64,000 bases of DNA from Nitrincola iocasae (GCF_008727795.1 NZ_CP044222.1:2852001-2916000), one strand, 5' to 3'. Positions 45,765 to 54,379 are shown, counted from the first letter of the stretch. Made by a program: numbers and translations. Notes: generated by a model not told the origin, from the sequence alone.

Positions 45765-45919
45765 ATTCATGTCTAACATGTGCGGTTCGCCTTGCGTTAG
45801 TGGGCAAGCACACTAAACGCTGGCCAAAAGGTGTATTAAATTGCACCAGTTAAGCCAAGTGGGGCTAAGATGCCGCAGTCAGATGCCTCACTTGGTTTTG
45901 CTAGCTACAAGGTTGATTC

Positions 45920-47197
45920 ATGGATAAAAGGAAGCACCCATGGTACCGTCAACGCGGCTACCTTCACTTCGACCTCCCAATTGGGTTTAAAAAAGCGTCT
46001 TTCATCGTCAAGAACCCGACAGCAGTTGCTAAGTATTCCTTTTGGCCTCTGATTGACTACCAAATTATTGTGGAAAAACTAGCAAAATCAGATGCAGGTG
46101 TATTGGAAAAGAAAACGAAAGAACGTCCTATTGCTTATGCAGCTCATCTAGATAGTCATATTTACGCATATTATTCACATATACTATCTTCCCACTATGA
46201 AAAGGAGCTGTTAAGGCTCGGACTAGAACAAAATGTCTTGGCATTTAGGTCTTTGGGAAAGTCAAACATCCATTTTGCAAATGATGCTTTCAATGCAATA
46301 CGAGCATTTGGCCCCTGCGGCGTTGTTGGCGTAGATATCTCAGGTTTCTTTGACAATTTAGACCACATGCTTCTTAAGAAACGTTGGTGTGATTTGCTGG
46401 GTAAGAGCCAACTTCCACTGGATCATTATCGTGTTTTTCGCTCATTAACCCATTATGCGTCAGTCAACCGAGACGAGCTTTACAGTACATTGGGTATAGC
46501 GAAACATAACCCAAAACATGGTAGGAAAAGAGTTTGTTCACCCAAAGAATTCGATCGTTTAGTTCGTTCAGGAGCTCTAATTAAGAAAAATGATGGCTCC
46601 ATGGGTATCCCTCAAGGCTCTCCTATTAGTGCATTACTTTCTAACATATACATGTTGAAATTTGATCAGCATATGGCTGAAGCCGTAAATGAATGGGGGG
46701 GACATTACTTTAGATATTGTGATGATATGCTATTTATTGTTCCCAAAGAGTTCACTGACAGTGTAGCAGGAATGGTAGCACGTGATATTAAAGCGCTTAA
46801 TCTTACCATTAACACTAAGAAAACTGAGAGACGAATTTTTGACTATGATAGTTCAGGCAGCCTCTTCAGCGAGAAGCCTCTTCAGTATTTAGGATTTCTT
46901 TTCAACGGACAAAATATATTTATTAGATCAGCAGCATTCGCTCGTTTCTCAGAACGGATGAAGCGTGGAGTTACATTAGCAAAGTCAACCTGCCGCAAGC
47001 GAAATAAAACTAAGATTAGACGTGGAAAAAAAACCACTACTCTATATAAAAGAAAGCTGTATGACCGATATTCTCACCTTGGTAAAAGAAATTTCATTCG
47101 GTATGCAATTAGAGCTGCCGAAATAATGGAATCCAAAACAATCAAACGTCAAATAAAACCTCTTTGGAGAAATTTACAGGATGAAATAAATCAATAA
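45920..47197 (+). CDS. drt2: DRT2-type antiphage reverse transcriptase
   Basis: 425 residues, ATG 45920 with AAGG upstream. The start HPWYRQRGYLHFDLPI is, from memory, characteristic of the DRT2 (UG2) family. RT motifs: first catalytic Asp in GVVGVDISGFFDNLDH (about D139), the dNTP-site motif GIPQGSPISALLSN (about 229-242) and the YCDD box (266-269), followed by LNLTINTKKTE. The C-terminus is basic and helical. There is no retron VTG motif and no fused effector. Known DRT2 enzymes copy an upstream RNA into concatemeric cDNA; phage infection then leads to expression of Neo and growth arrest. Confidence 0.88.
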   Translation: MDKRKHPWYRQRGYLHFDLPIGFKKASFIVKNPTAVAKYSFWPLIDYQIIVEKLAKSDAGVLEKKTKERPIAYAAHLDSHIYAYYSHILSSHYEKELLRLGLEQNVLAFRSLGKSNIHFANDAFNAIRAFGPCGVVGVDISGFFDNLDHMLLKKRWCDLLGKSQLPLDHYRVFRSLTHYASVNRDELYSTLGIAKHNPKHGRKRVCSPKEFDRLVRSGALIKKNDGSMGIPQGSPISALLSNIYMLKFDQHMAEAVNEWGGHYFRYCDDMLFIVPKEFTDSVAGMVARDIKALNLTINTKKTERRIFDYDSSGSLFSEKPLQYLGFLFNGQNIFIRSAAFARFSERMKRGVTLAKSTCRKRNKTKIRRGKKTTTLYKRKLYDRYSHLGKRNFIRYAIRAAEIMESKTIKRQIKPLWRNLQDEINQ

Positions 47198-47265
47198 TAC
47201 AAGAAATTAAATTATAAAATTTCAAAAAAATTCTGTAACTTCTTTACTAGAACCGGATCATGCAA

Positions 47266-47862
47266 TTAACCCTTAGCATACCTCAGCAGATCAACACAAA
47301 CCTTTTCACTCATAATCACACCTGACTTTTCCAAACCATATTTAATATGGTCAAAATTCATATCACTCCTAACAATTGAAAAATTTCGTTTTTCCTCACA
47401 GAACTTATCCAAATAATATATCGTCTCAGCGACATCTGCAATTAAATATGCAGTATCATTTTTATTCACAAAAAATTTTAACTCATCAATATTTCTTTCT
47501 ATTACAGAAGCTCTATCAACATCTTTTTGCTTGATCGTGTCCATTCTATTTCTAACATTAACAATAAAAGACCTTTGATCTTTTGTTAGCGACTTATTTA
47601 CTGCAATAAGCTCTACAACTATATTGTTGAAATAATCAAGATCAAATGGCATAAGGCGAGAATATTTATCGCGGAGAGGATTATTGTACTCATCATATAG
47701 TTTTAAAAGCCAGCCTTTCAAATAGTTATTAAGAATTGAAAACTCAGCATACAAACCACTTTCAAGTGCGCTACCCCTCCTTACTACCATACTAATAGAC
47801 AACCGATGTCCAGAATAGACAGATATTAAAGCAATAAGGGCCCCTATCAATAAATCATTCAT
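47266..47862 (-). CDS. Hypothetical protein with N-terminal membrane anchor
   Basis: 198 residues, ATG 47860-47862. One membrane segment at the N-terminus (LLIGALIALISVYSG) is followed by a mostly helical, charged soluble domain with no recognised motif. It converges on the reverse transcriptase gene (about 70 bp between stop codons) and belongs to the AT-rich island cargo. Could be an accessory or an unrelated cargo gene. Confidence 0.6.
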   Translation of the reverse strand: MNDLLIGALIALISVYSGHRLSISMVVRRGSALESGLYAEFSILNNYLKGWLLKLYDEYNNPLRDKYSRLMPFDLDYFNNIVVELIAVNKSLTKDQRSFIVNVRNRMDTIKQKDVDRASVIERNIDELKFFVNKNDTAYLIADVAETIYYLDKFCEEKRNFSIVRSDMNFDHIKYGLEKSGVIMSEKVCVDLLRYAKG

Positions 47863-48011
47863 TTAACTCTCACAGGTAAAGTTTGTATATTTCAGATATA
47901 AAATTAAAATCCAACTAACCCTTACATCAAACCTAATGCTCGAAGGACCCGTGCGACTATGCAATAGAAGCAAAGTCGAAACGAAAAAACTGTTAAGATG
48001 CCTGCTTGCAA

Positions 48012-48191
48012 TTATGTCTCATTATTACGGCGAGCGATAGCTTGCTTACGTTCTTTATCATCATCTTCTGCATCCATCCAACCTCTCTGCCACTCTATAC
48101 TTTCAGAAGAATCAGAGGGGTCGCCCTCATTAAATGCTTTGTATCCGAGACTATAAAGGTCGAGCTCCAACTCTTCATCATCATTACACAT
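48012..48191 (-). CDS. Ribosome modulation factor-like small protein
   Basis: 59 residues from ATG 48189-48191, preceded by GGAG at 8 bp; a longer frame starts at TTG 48242 but has no ribosome site. The core YSLGYKAFNEGDPSDSSESIEWQRGWMDAEDD resembles the RMF pattern (G..A...G.......P.....W..GW..A). True RMF dimerises ribosomes in stationary phase. This island copy carries an acidic leader and could be an RMF mimic or an unrelated small protein. Confidence 0.55.
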   Translation of the reverse strand: MCNDDEELELDLYSLGYKAFNEGDPSDSSESIEWQRGWMDAEDDDKERKQAIARRNNET

Positions 48192-48234
48192 TATAGTAAC
48201 TCCATTTATAATCACGGTTACGTTAGTTATATAT

Positions 48235-48420
48235 CTATTCAACAGGCTTAATCAGACCTTTTTGTATCAGACCTTTGAGTAGAATTTTTGCTACTCTTTC
48301 TTCAGACAAGCCACCAAGCTGGGTTGATTGAAACCCATTATCACCATATACAGTTACAACATTTTCTACTACAACATAGTCGGCTTGATAAATCTGTCCA
48401 TCAATTGCTAATTCGATCAT
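48235..48420 (-). CDS. Small hypothetical protein
   Basis: 61 residues, ATG 48418-48420, with GGAGG 10 bp upstream. Predicted beta-rich (LAIDGQIYQADYVVVENVVTVYGDNG) with a C-terminal helix (SEERVAKILLKGLIQKGL). Its stop lies 44 bp before the RMF-like start, so the two are probably co-transcribed. No family recognised. Confidence 0.55.
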   Translation of the reverse strand: MIELAIDGQIYQADYVVVENVVTVYGDNGFQSTQLGGLSEERVAKILLKGLIQKGLIKPVE

Positions 48421-48768
48421 TACTTCAAGACCTCCATATATATTCTATAAAACCAAGTTTAAGAGCGCTAAAAACAGTATTCAATAAACCCCTGACCCTA
48501 TAAGGTGTTTAACATTCTGGTTTAGGCTAATTTTACATTGTTACAATAAATCTATATGCTAATTTTTTGAGAACACCTTTTTTTAACTTAGGAAAAAATC
48601 TACGGGTTTGATGGATTAGTAGCATTTCAATCGAAGGCATTGTCCATCTGGTAAATTTAACTTCCAAGCTCACCACTTATCCTCCGAAAATTCTAAGAAC
48701 CGCCAACGTCACGGTGTTTTTTTGGAGGTCAAGCCGCAACGAAAAATGCGCCACCGTGCTTAGCCTTG
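48421..48768. other. AT-rich spacer in the island, no gene seen
   Basis: About 350 bp between the small gene pair and the GHKL ATPase stop. No reading frame of note and no obvious hairpin terminator. Confidence 0.5.
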
Positions 48769-50457
48769 TTAAATTACGGCATTTGATGATCTCGGTCTAA
48801 ACTCTATCCCCAACTTTTCCTTCAGATATGTTTTTAAGCAAAAAACCTCAATTTTATGGGCTTTTTTGGGATTATCTAAGAAATACCGTGTATAGTCGTC
48901 ATTACTTTCTGGAGCAACAATTTGCATTTTCCGCTCTTCGCTATTGATATCGCTAAGCACGTCATCATGCTTAATATTGGTATCCCAGCAAACAACGCTA
49001 TGTAAATTCTCAAAGGAATGATTAAATCCCTTACTAAGGGTACGTTTGAACTCAACATAAAATAGCTTGGCACTTGCGATAGGCGTAGAACTGTCTCCTT
49101 TCGCAATTACGTCTATACCATCATGAGTGTCATAATCAATAACAACAAAGGGGAATAAGTCTTTTTCTATTTGAGATAACATTAGAAATATAGAAAAAAC
49201 ACCGCTCTCTCGCTCTGGCTCTACCAACTTAATCTCTTTATATTCTGCTACATTCGCGCGATTAATTTTCTTTATTCGCCAGTCAAAATTCTTCTTTTCT
49301 TTTTCAGTAGTTTGATACGATGAAGCCTCTTCCTCTAGCCATTCCATTGCTGTCCATTCATCACTTTTAATAACATCATCATAGATTTTTTTTACTTCTT
49401 CTTTAATATCCTGAAGAACCTCACTTGGTGTGTTGTCTACAGAGCCTCTATTTGCTGTCAAACGCATTTCTTGGCAGTTAATGAAAGCATGGAATTTTGT
49501 ATACTCTGAACCTTTGTGCGTAATCCATTCATTTTTTCTTTGAATTGGCATGTAGTCTTTACAGAGCCACAACCCATACCGTTCCTGTATGGTATAAGCA
49601 CCTTCAGGGGCGCTATATCCCCTGCGTCGCAACATGTCATTGTAGCTATACTTTGCGTACTTTCCTTCAATACAGAATATCGCCTGATAGCTTATTTCAG
49701 GATAATTTTTCAAGAAACCTTTTCTAATTATTTTTTTTGAGTAGTAATCAGGGGCTTGCGTGAGGTGAGATTCGAATAATTTATTAATATCCCTGCTATC
49801 ATCTGGAAAATGATGGCCTTGTTCGATTTTTTCGAATTCTTGATAACCTAGGCCTTTTAGAAAAAGTTCAACTCTTCCATATGAATCACTGAATTGGCTT
49901 TCAATTGCCCCATGCTTAGTAAACCAACTTACATAGTCTTTTAATATAGGATGAGTAAATTTATCTCTTCTATTATTGTTATAGCCGAATATTACTATTT
50001 CCGTACCTTTTTCTACATCATCATTTTTTTCCACTTCAACTTTTGGAATCTGACGATCAAAAAGCTTCTTAAATGGTTCATCCATTACAGCTAAATATCC
50101 AATACCACCACAAGACGTCCTTACTTCGATTCTATTGCTATTGAAGTAGACTTTGGTTCCATGACCTTTTTCGCCAATACTATCATTGTCCCCTCGGCGT
50201 GTTGAATTACCAAGATCAAAAAAATTTTGAAGCTGCTCTTTGGTCATTCCAGAGCCATCGTCCTTAATAATTATCTTTAATATTGATTCACCGTATTTTT
50301 TTACGACCTCAAAAGAAACATGTATTGTTATCGCACCAGCATCATAAGAATTACTAATTGCTTCACGGACCAAGTCAAGTGGATTAGAGAAGTCGTTTGC
50401 TATCTCGATGAACTCTTGGGTTTCATCTACCTTTGGTGTAATTATAAAAGTGCTCAT
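48769..50457 (-). CDS. GHKL (Hsp90/MORC-like) ATPase
   Basis: 562 residues, ATG 50455-50457, GGGAGA upstream. The Bergerat ATP fold is complete: N-box LVREAISNSYDAGA (catalytic Glu and Asn), G1 IKDDGSGM, and G2 NSTRRGDNDSIGEKGHGTKVYF. A middle domain follows. The C-terminal 150 residues contain FVVIDYDTHDGIDVIAKG and FYVEFKRTLSKGF, which look nuclease-like (D...ExK). A GHKL ATPase joined to a PD-(D/E)XK-like end in an island is consistent with a phage-defence gene, but this is inference. Confidence 0.8.
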   Translation of the reverse strand: MSTFIITPKVDETQEFIEIANDFSNPLDLVREAISNSYDAGAITIHVSFEVVKKYGESILKIIIKDDGSGMTKEQLQNFFDLGNSTRRGDNDSIGEKGHGTKVYFNSNRIEVRTSCGGIGYLAVMDEPFKKLFDRQIPKVEVEKNDDVEKGTEIVIFGYNNNRRDKFTHPILKDYVSWFTKHGAIESQFSDSYGRVELFLKGLGYQEFEKIEQGHHFPDDSRDINKLFESHLTQAPDYYSKKIIRKGFLKNYPEISYQAIFCIEGKYAKYSYNDMLRRRGYSAPEGAYTIQERYGLWLCKDYMPIQRKNEWITHKGSEYTKFHAFINCQEMRLTANRGSVDNTPSEVLQDIKEEVKKIYDDVIKSDEWTAMEWLEEEASSYQTTEKEKKNFDWRIKKINRANVAEYKEIKLVEPERESGVFSIFLMLSQIEKDLFPFVVIDYDTHDGIDVIAKGDSSTPIASAKLFYVEFKRTLSKGFNHSFENLHSVVCWDTNIKHDDVLSDINSEERKMQIVAPESNDDYTRYFLDNPKKAHKIEVFCLKTYLKEKLGIEFRPRSSNAVI

Positions 50458-50618
50458 TGCTTCTCCCTATTCTGATTAACGCGAATAGTAATTTAACAGC
50501 TCAGTCATGAAGTACCGTACCTCATAACAATTCTTAGCAGGTTAGCCTTGTTACCGCCGCAAAATTCAAAGCATGCTTACCAGTAATGTGACACCTGCTA
50601 ATGCTCCCAATCAACCAC

Positions 50619-52019
50619 TCACATATCTAAATCACTTGATAATGTCGATGACTGCACATGGCTCTTGAACTGTGTCATCTGCAACTCCTCGATGTAAGCA
50701 TCAATCTGTTCCTGCAACTTATCAGGTACTTGATTAGCTTCCACTAATTCTTGAATGTACACAAAATGCTTTTCTAGTGCACCCTTTTCTTGCAGGTGAG
50801 GGTAATCATCAACTGACAGCGAAAGTGCGCTCTGAAGCGATTTTAGAGCATCAGCTGTCACACGATGCTGACGCTGCATGGATTTTTCTTTACCTACCTG
50901 TGAACTCAGCTCATCAACTTTTTTGCGGAGCTTAACTAGCTGGGTGTTTAGCTTGGCTTCAGTTCTCTGCTCAATCCTCTGCCGTATCCCAAACCAACCG
51001 AGTACCCGACCAAAAAAACCATCGTACTTGGATAGATCACGAACACGTTCATCCAACGTGGTTTTGAGTTTAGCTACTTCCTGCTTTAATCCAGCGGCTT
51101 CTTTGGCTTCTCGCTCTGCCTGCTCTCTCAATTGCTGCGCCTGAGCGAGTTCTTGTTCAGCTATCTGCTTTTTCTGCTCCACCAGTTTTCGCTGGCGTAC
51201 GGCTTCTTCTTGTGTGGTATCAATAATATGTTGGGCCTGATCGGCGGCAGCTGATAACGCCATTTCAACTTGGTGATCAACACTTTTCCCCCTTTGAAGG
51301 GATTTTGCCACGCAGTCCAGTTGAGCTTGCTCTTTTCGCCATTCCGCACGACTTTTTCTTCTACGTTTTGGTCCCAGCCTAGCTTGACCGTAAAAAATGC
51401 CAACTTCTGCATGGTATTGATCCTGAAATCGGCGCATTTCCTTGGTGTATGCGTCATTCCCCAGCTTTTTTCCCTTCCCTGTTCTGTCATTACTTTGTGC
51501 ATTTTTACGGGCCTGCTCCCCCTTATGAATTATTTCAAAGTCATCCGTGGGTTCTGTACTACCAATAAGGATATGGATGTGCGGATGCGATTCGTCCCAG
51601 TGAAGAGCGGCCACTTGAACCAGTCCGGGGAATTCTGTTTCTGCAAAGGTTACGGCATCCTCGGCCCATTCCTTAATTTCAGCTATTGCCTGCATTCGTT
51701 CAGGCTCTGCCATTGCATTAAGGTCTTCGATGGATACGGGGTGGCTGGCAATTAAACCAATACCAATATTTGCATCTTTTCGCACATTTCGCTTTTTGCC
51801 ACTGTGGTTAACCTTGCTGGCATCCGTAGCGGCTACAATAGCTTCAGCCGCGTCAACGAAGGATGACCCAAGCAGATATTCCGGTGGCTGTGGTGCGGTA
51901 ACGTGTGGGTGGTTGCCTGAGTCGCAATCCGCTTCTTTGGCGATAGAAACTAAGCTCCGTTTTTTATCATTTCCGGTTCGCGCATAAGCTTCATAGTGTA
52001 TAAACTGATATCCAGCCAT
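50619..52019 (-). CDS. Relaxase / mobilization protein (HUH)
   Basis: 466 residues, ATG 52017-52019, with AAGGA upstream. Opens GYQFIHYEAYARTG (candidate catalytic Tyr) and has the metal-binding triad in VAALHWDESHPHIHILI. A basic region (KRRRKSRAEWRKEQ) and a long coiled coil (about residues 255-390) follow. It is related to the Mob/Pre type relaxases, but the exact MOB class is uncertain. It would nick the oriT just upstream (52060-52165) to start transfer of the excised island using another element's conjugation machinery. Confidence 0.8.
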   Translation of the reverse strand: MAGYQFIHYEAYARTGNDKKRSLVSIAKEADCDSGNHPHVTAPQPPEYLLGSSFVDAAEAIVAATDASKVNHSGKKRNVRKDANIGIGLIASHPVSIEDLNAMAEPERMQAIAEIKEWAEDAVTFAETEFPGLVQVAALHWDESHPHIHILIGSTEPTDDFEIIHKGEQARKNAQSNDRTGKGKKLGNDAYTKEMRRFQDQYHAEVGIFYGQARLGPKRRRKSRAEWRKEQAQLDCVAKSLQRGKSVDHQVEMALSAAADQAQHIIDTTQEEAVRQRKLVEQKKQIAEQELAQAQQLREQAEREAKEAAGLKQEVAKLKTTLDERVRDLSKYDGFFGRVLGWFGIRQRIEQRTEAKLNTQLVKLRKKVDELSSQVGKEKSMQRQHRVTADALKSLQSALSLSVDDYPHLQEKGALEKHFVYIQELVEANQVPDKLQEQIDAYIEELQMTQFKSHVQSSTLSSDLDM

Positions 52020-52059
52020 AATTAAAAATCCTTTTCATTTTTCAATTCCTTGTTTTATT

Positions 52060-52165
52060 TATTTAAAAGCATTTGGTCAAAGACCAAGTGACCGACTATG
52101 TCTTATGAAAATCTGGCGATTTTCATAAGACGTCGGCCAGTGGGCAAGCCCCCTTGGAACCCCCA
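52060..52165. other. oriT: Predicted oriT
   Basis: Between the relaxase start and the integrase stop lie GGTC-aaa-GACC and a perfect 14-bp inverted repeat, GTCTTATGAAAATC (52100-52113) with GATTTTCATAAGAC (52118-52131). These are followed by a G/C-skewed segment (CCAGTGGGCAAGCCCCC). An inverted repeat next to a nick-like sequence directly upstream of a relaxase gene is the usual oriT layout. Confidence 0.65.
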
Positions 52166-52182
52166 AAAAACACTGCCAGCCA

Positions 52183-54192
52183 TCAGGCGGCAGCGTCCTG
52201 TTTCGGCCACCGAATACGCGTATTGCGTTCGTAGCCTTCCATCCCGTACTTGATCATTTTTTGCACGTAATCATCGAATCGCAGGCTGCTGACCAGTGCC
52301 TCGACTTCGTCTGAATAACGTAACGTGTACATAGCCTCAGATAAGCGATCCAGCTGGTAGCCATCGCCATAAGCCGCTGAACTTCCCTCTTCCTCGTGCC
52401 CCAATAAAGCCGAAGTGATGTGCTTACCCTTCGAGCCAAGGGTGCTACGGAAAATATCCATCACTGTATGACGAAAGCTGTGGAATACTTTTCCATCCTG
52501 ATCCTTGGTATCCAGCACCCTATGCTTGTATCCACCGCCAGCTTTTTCACCATCACCGTTAAACCAGCGACTGATTACACGCCCCCACTTAGAGCTGGAT
52601 TCATAGCGCATATGACGAAACAGGCGTTGATCCTCAAACCGTCTTGCTTCATGCTTTCTAAATGCAACATAATCGAGAAAACCTATCTCAATGAGGCGCG
52701 GATGGATGGGTACTTTTCGCGTCGCATTTTCGTTTTTAACGCGCTGTGTTTCATGCTCAGCGCATACTTGAATGTACGGCTGGTCGAACACCCGACCATG
52801 CCAGCGTTTACCTTCGGTATGAATGTCAGATATTTGAAGCTGACAGATTTCACCTACCCGCATGCCGGTATACATCGCGATCAAGGGTACCCAAAAATGG
52901 GCATCATAAAGTTTTCTGGGGGCAACATCGTAGTCACCGTGATAAATGTAACCCTTTAAAATATTAATCAGATCTTCATCACTGAAAGGATGGCGGCTGT
53001 CGTCTTCTTCGATCCCAGTACCCGTGCGCCCTTTAACCTTGCGAATTTTCACTTTATCCGCCGGATTACTGGTCAAATACCCAAGAATGCAGCCATGATC
53101 CAGTACCGCTTTAAATCGGTCAAAATATTCAGACGCCATATCTTTTTTAATACGCACAACCGTCGGATCAGCCAGCAAATCTTCGAGTGTACGATGCTGC
53201 CTACCTCCATCATTACGCCGCTTGGGAAACCGTAAGATAACGTTACGAATCTCCATAATCCTGCGAGGTGTTAAGGTATGCACCAATGTATCTGACCCAA
53301 CAGCTTCCACCACATTTTTCATATAGCCACGGTACTTCCGATAAGTCGCATCACCCTCGATGTACACACCCTGCGCAACATTGTCTGCAAAAAATCTGGC
53401 TGTTAGTGCTTCAATTGTAATGGTTTCCTCTTGGCACATAGCTTCAGGAATCGGCGTGGATTCATTTGGCTGTTCAGGGGAAATTGATACTGGCTCAACG
53501 TGGGCTTCATCCGCACTCAATGAAGTGTCTGGTTCGGATTCTGGTTCTAATTTTGATCCAATCAGGTGATCCCACACTTCGTCGGGCACGTCAGGTACAG
53601 GGTCTGGAGAATAGGTGTCTAGCTCAGTGACGGGACTGAAATACCACGTGGGGCTTTGAGGTATGAAATCACTAACTGGAAACGAACAGGAAATATCATC
53701 CTGTTGAATTAGCTTATGCGCGAAGTAACGCTCTTTGGTTTTAAGTAAAGCCAGTGCTTCAACATCGCGCTCAGGTGAGCCGAAATTAAATGCTGTGATA
53801 CTACCGTCGGAATGGGTGTGGCGAATGAGTTCCATCATAGTGTAAAAGTCCTTTTTTGTTACGACCTGCCGGTTGCATGGCGCGTCTCCTGAAAATATGG
53901 TTATATTATTTAAATTGATATTATACCTATTTAATATATCTTTTTTGAATATATGAAATCGACATAACTGCGTATTATAATAACACCTTACAAATAGGTC
54001 AATAGATTTATTGACAATATTTACATATTGGTATACGCGCAGTTTGGCTTGGGCATGCGTTCTGGTTTTTAAGGAAAATCGAAGATCAGCGCCAATGGCT
54101 GGAAACTGCTCCAAAAAGGACTTGGGAAAGACATAGCGGAAGTAATAAACACCGGAAGGCTTGCGATAGGTGTGCGGAATATGTGCTGGCAT
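52183..54192 (-). CDS. int: Site-specific tyrosine integrase of the island (DUF6538)
   Basis: 669 residues, ATG 54190-54192. The N-terminal DUF6538 block (IPHTYRKPSGVYYFRYVFP) is typical of large island integrases, followed by an acidic linker and the core-binding domain. The catalytic residues are visible: Arg in YTGMRVGEICQL, His-x-x-Arg in FHSFRHTVMD, His in LLGHEEEGSSAAYG and the Tyr in that same segment. It starts about 100 bp from tRNA-Ser, whose 3' end is the attachment site. Confidence 0.92.
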   Translation of the reverse strand: MPAHIPHTYRKPSGVYYFRYVFPKSFLEQFPAIGADLRFSLKTRTHAQAKLRVYQYVNIVNKSIDLFVRCYYNTQLCRFHIFKKDILNRYNINLNNITIFSGDAPCNRQVVTKKDFYTMMELIRHTHSDGSITAFNFGSPERDVEALALLKTKERYFAHKLIQQDDISCSFPVSDFIPQSPTWYFSPVTELDTYSPDPVPDVPDEVWDHLIGSKLEPESEPDTSLSADEAHVEPVSISPEQPNESTPIPEAMCQEETITIEALTARFFADNVAQGVYIEGDATYRKYRGYMKNVVEAVGSDTLVHTLTPRRIMEIRNVILRFPKRRNDGGRQHRTLEDLLADPTVVRIKKDMASEYFDRFKAVLDHGCILGYLTSNPADKVKIRKVKGRTGTGIEEDDSRHPFSDEDLINILKGYIYHGDYDVAPRKLYDAHFWVPLIAMYTGMRVGEICQLQISDIHTEGKRWHGRVFDQPYIQVCAEHETQRVKNENATRKVPIHPRLIEIGFLDYVAFRKHEARRFEDQRLFRHMRYESSSKWGRVISRWFNGDGEKAGGGYKHRVLDTKDQDGKVFHSFRHTVMDIFRSTLGSKGKHITSALLGHEEEGSSAAYGDGYQLDRLSEAMYTLRYSDEVEALVSSLRFDDYVQKMIKYGMEGYERNTRIRWPKQDAAA

Positions 54193-54289
54193 GGCTGTCG
54201 CCTCGTACTGTCACCGTTAACTGGCACATTTACATGACCTAACGATTTCAACAGCTTGATTTGACATAACCCTTTGAATTAAAAGGGAA

Positions 54290-54312
54290 ATTGGCGGTCA
54301 GGGAGGGATTCG
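54290..54312. repeat. attachment-site repeat in the tRNA-Ser 3' end
   Basis: The acceptor-stem/T-arm end of tRNA-Ser(GGA), identical over 23 bp to 45357-45379. Integration here leaves the tRNA gene intact. Confidence 0.95.
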
Positions 54313-54379
54313 AACCCTCGATACGTTGCCGTATACACACTTTCCAGGCGTGCTCCTTCAGCCACTCGGACACCTGACC
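54292..54379 (-). tRNA. serT-like: tRNA-Ser(GGA)
   Basis: 88 nt with encoded CCA. Acceptor GGTCAGG pairs with CCTGACC. The anticodon loop contains GGA, reading UCC/UCU codons. The long variable arm typical of tRNA-Ser is present, and the T-loop reads GGTTCGAATCC. Confidence 0.97.

Larger units (their letters stand above)
45647..45775 (-). other. neo: Predicted DRT2 cDNA repeat unit encoding Neo (43 codons, never-ending frame)
   Basis: 129 nt between the two ACA triplets, a multiple of three. Read on the minus strand and joined head to tail, one frame has no stop in the unit or across the junction. In genomic DNA the same frame ends at TGA (45645-45647), which the template jump removes. GGAG precedes ATG 45732-45734 by 6 nt; the protein repeat begins MNCNLADWMTLVAMELIAL and is helical and hydrophobic with acidic residues. 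The promoter is formed only by joining. On the plus strand every frame contains a stop, so only the minus strand works. Confidence 0.8.
45618..45905 (+). ncRNA. Predicted DRT2 template RNA upstream of the reverse transcriptase
   Basis: Bounds are estimated. A perfect 6-bp hairpin CCTTCG-CGAAGG marks the 5' part (45620-45639), and an 11-bp stem (CCAAGTGGGGC at 45855-45865 with GCCTCACTTGG at 45885-45895, one G-U) marks the 3' part, ending 24 bp before the RT ATG. Between them GATGTC (45651-45656) can pair with GACATC (45756-45761), helping to bring together two ACA triplets at 45647-45649 and 45776-45778. In DRT2 systems such an RNA is the template for rolling-circle-like reverse transcription. 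No clear promoter was identified. Confidence 0.75.
45357..54312. mobile_element. Mobilizable genomic island integrated in tRNA-Ser(GGA)
   Basis: About 8.95 kb bounded by 23-bp direct repeats (45357-45379 and 54290-54312). The right copy lies in the 3' end of tRNA-Ser. Inside are a tyrosine integrase adjacent to the tRNA, a relaxase gene with a predicted oriT, a GHKL ATPase, two small overlapping genes including an RMF-like protein, a membrane protein and a DRT2-type reverse transcriptase with its RNA at the distal end. There are no conjugation-apparatus genes, so transfer would need a helper. The cargo is more AT-rich than the host flanks. Confidence 0.93.

Noticed and set aside
45652..45765. 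Plus-strand reading frame MSSTIRPSHN... within the DRT2 RNA region
   Set aside because: It ends at TAA inside the 129-nt unit, has no ribosome site and cannot be open in the concatemer. The minus-strand frame has promoter, ribosome site and continuity.
45920..47197. Retron or group II intron reverse transcriptase
   Set aside because: No retron VTG motif or msr/msd-like inverted repeat pair, no maturase or endonuclease domain; the N-terminus and upstream RNA fit DRT2.
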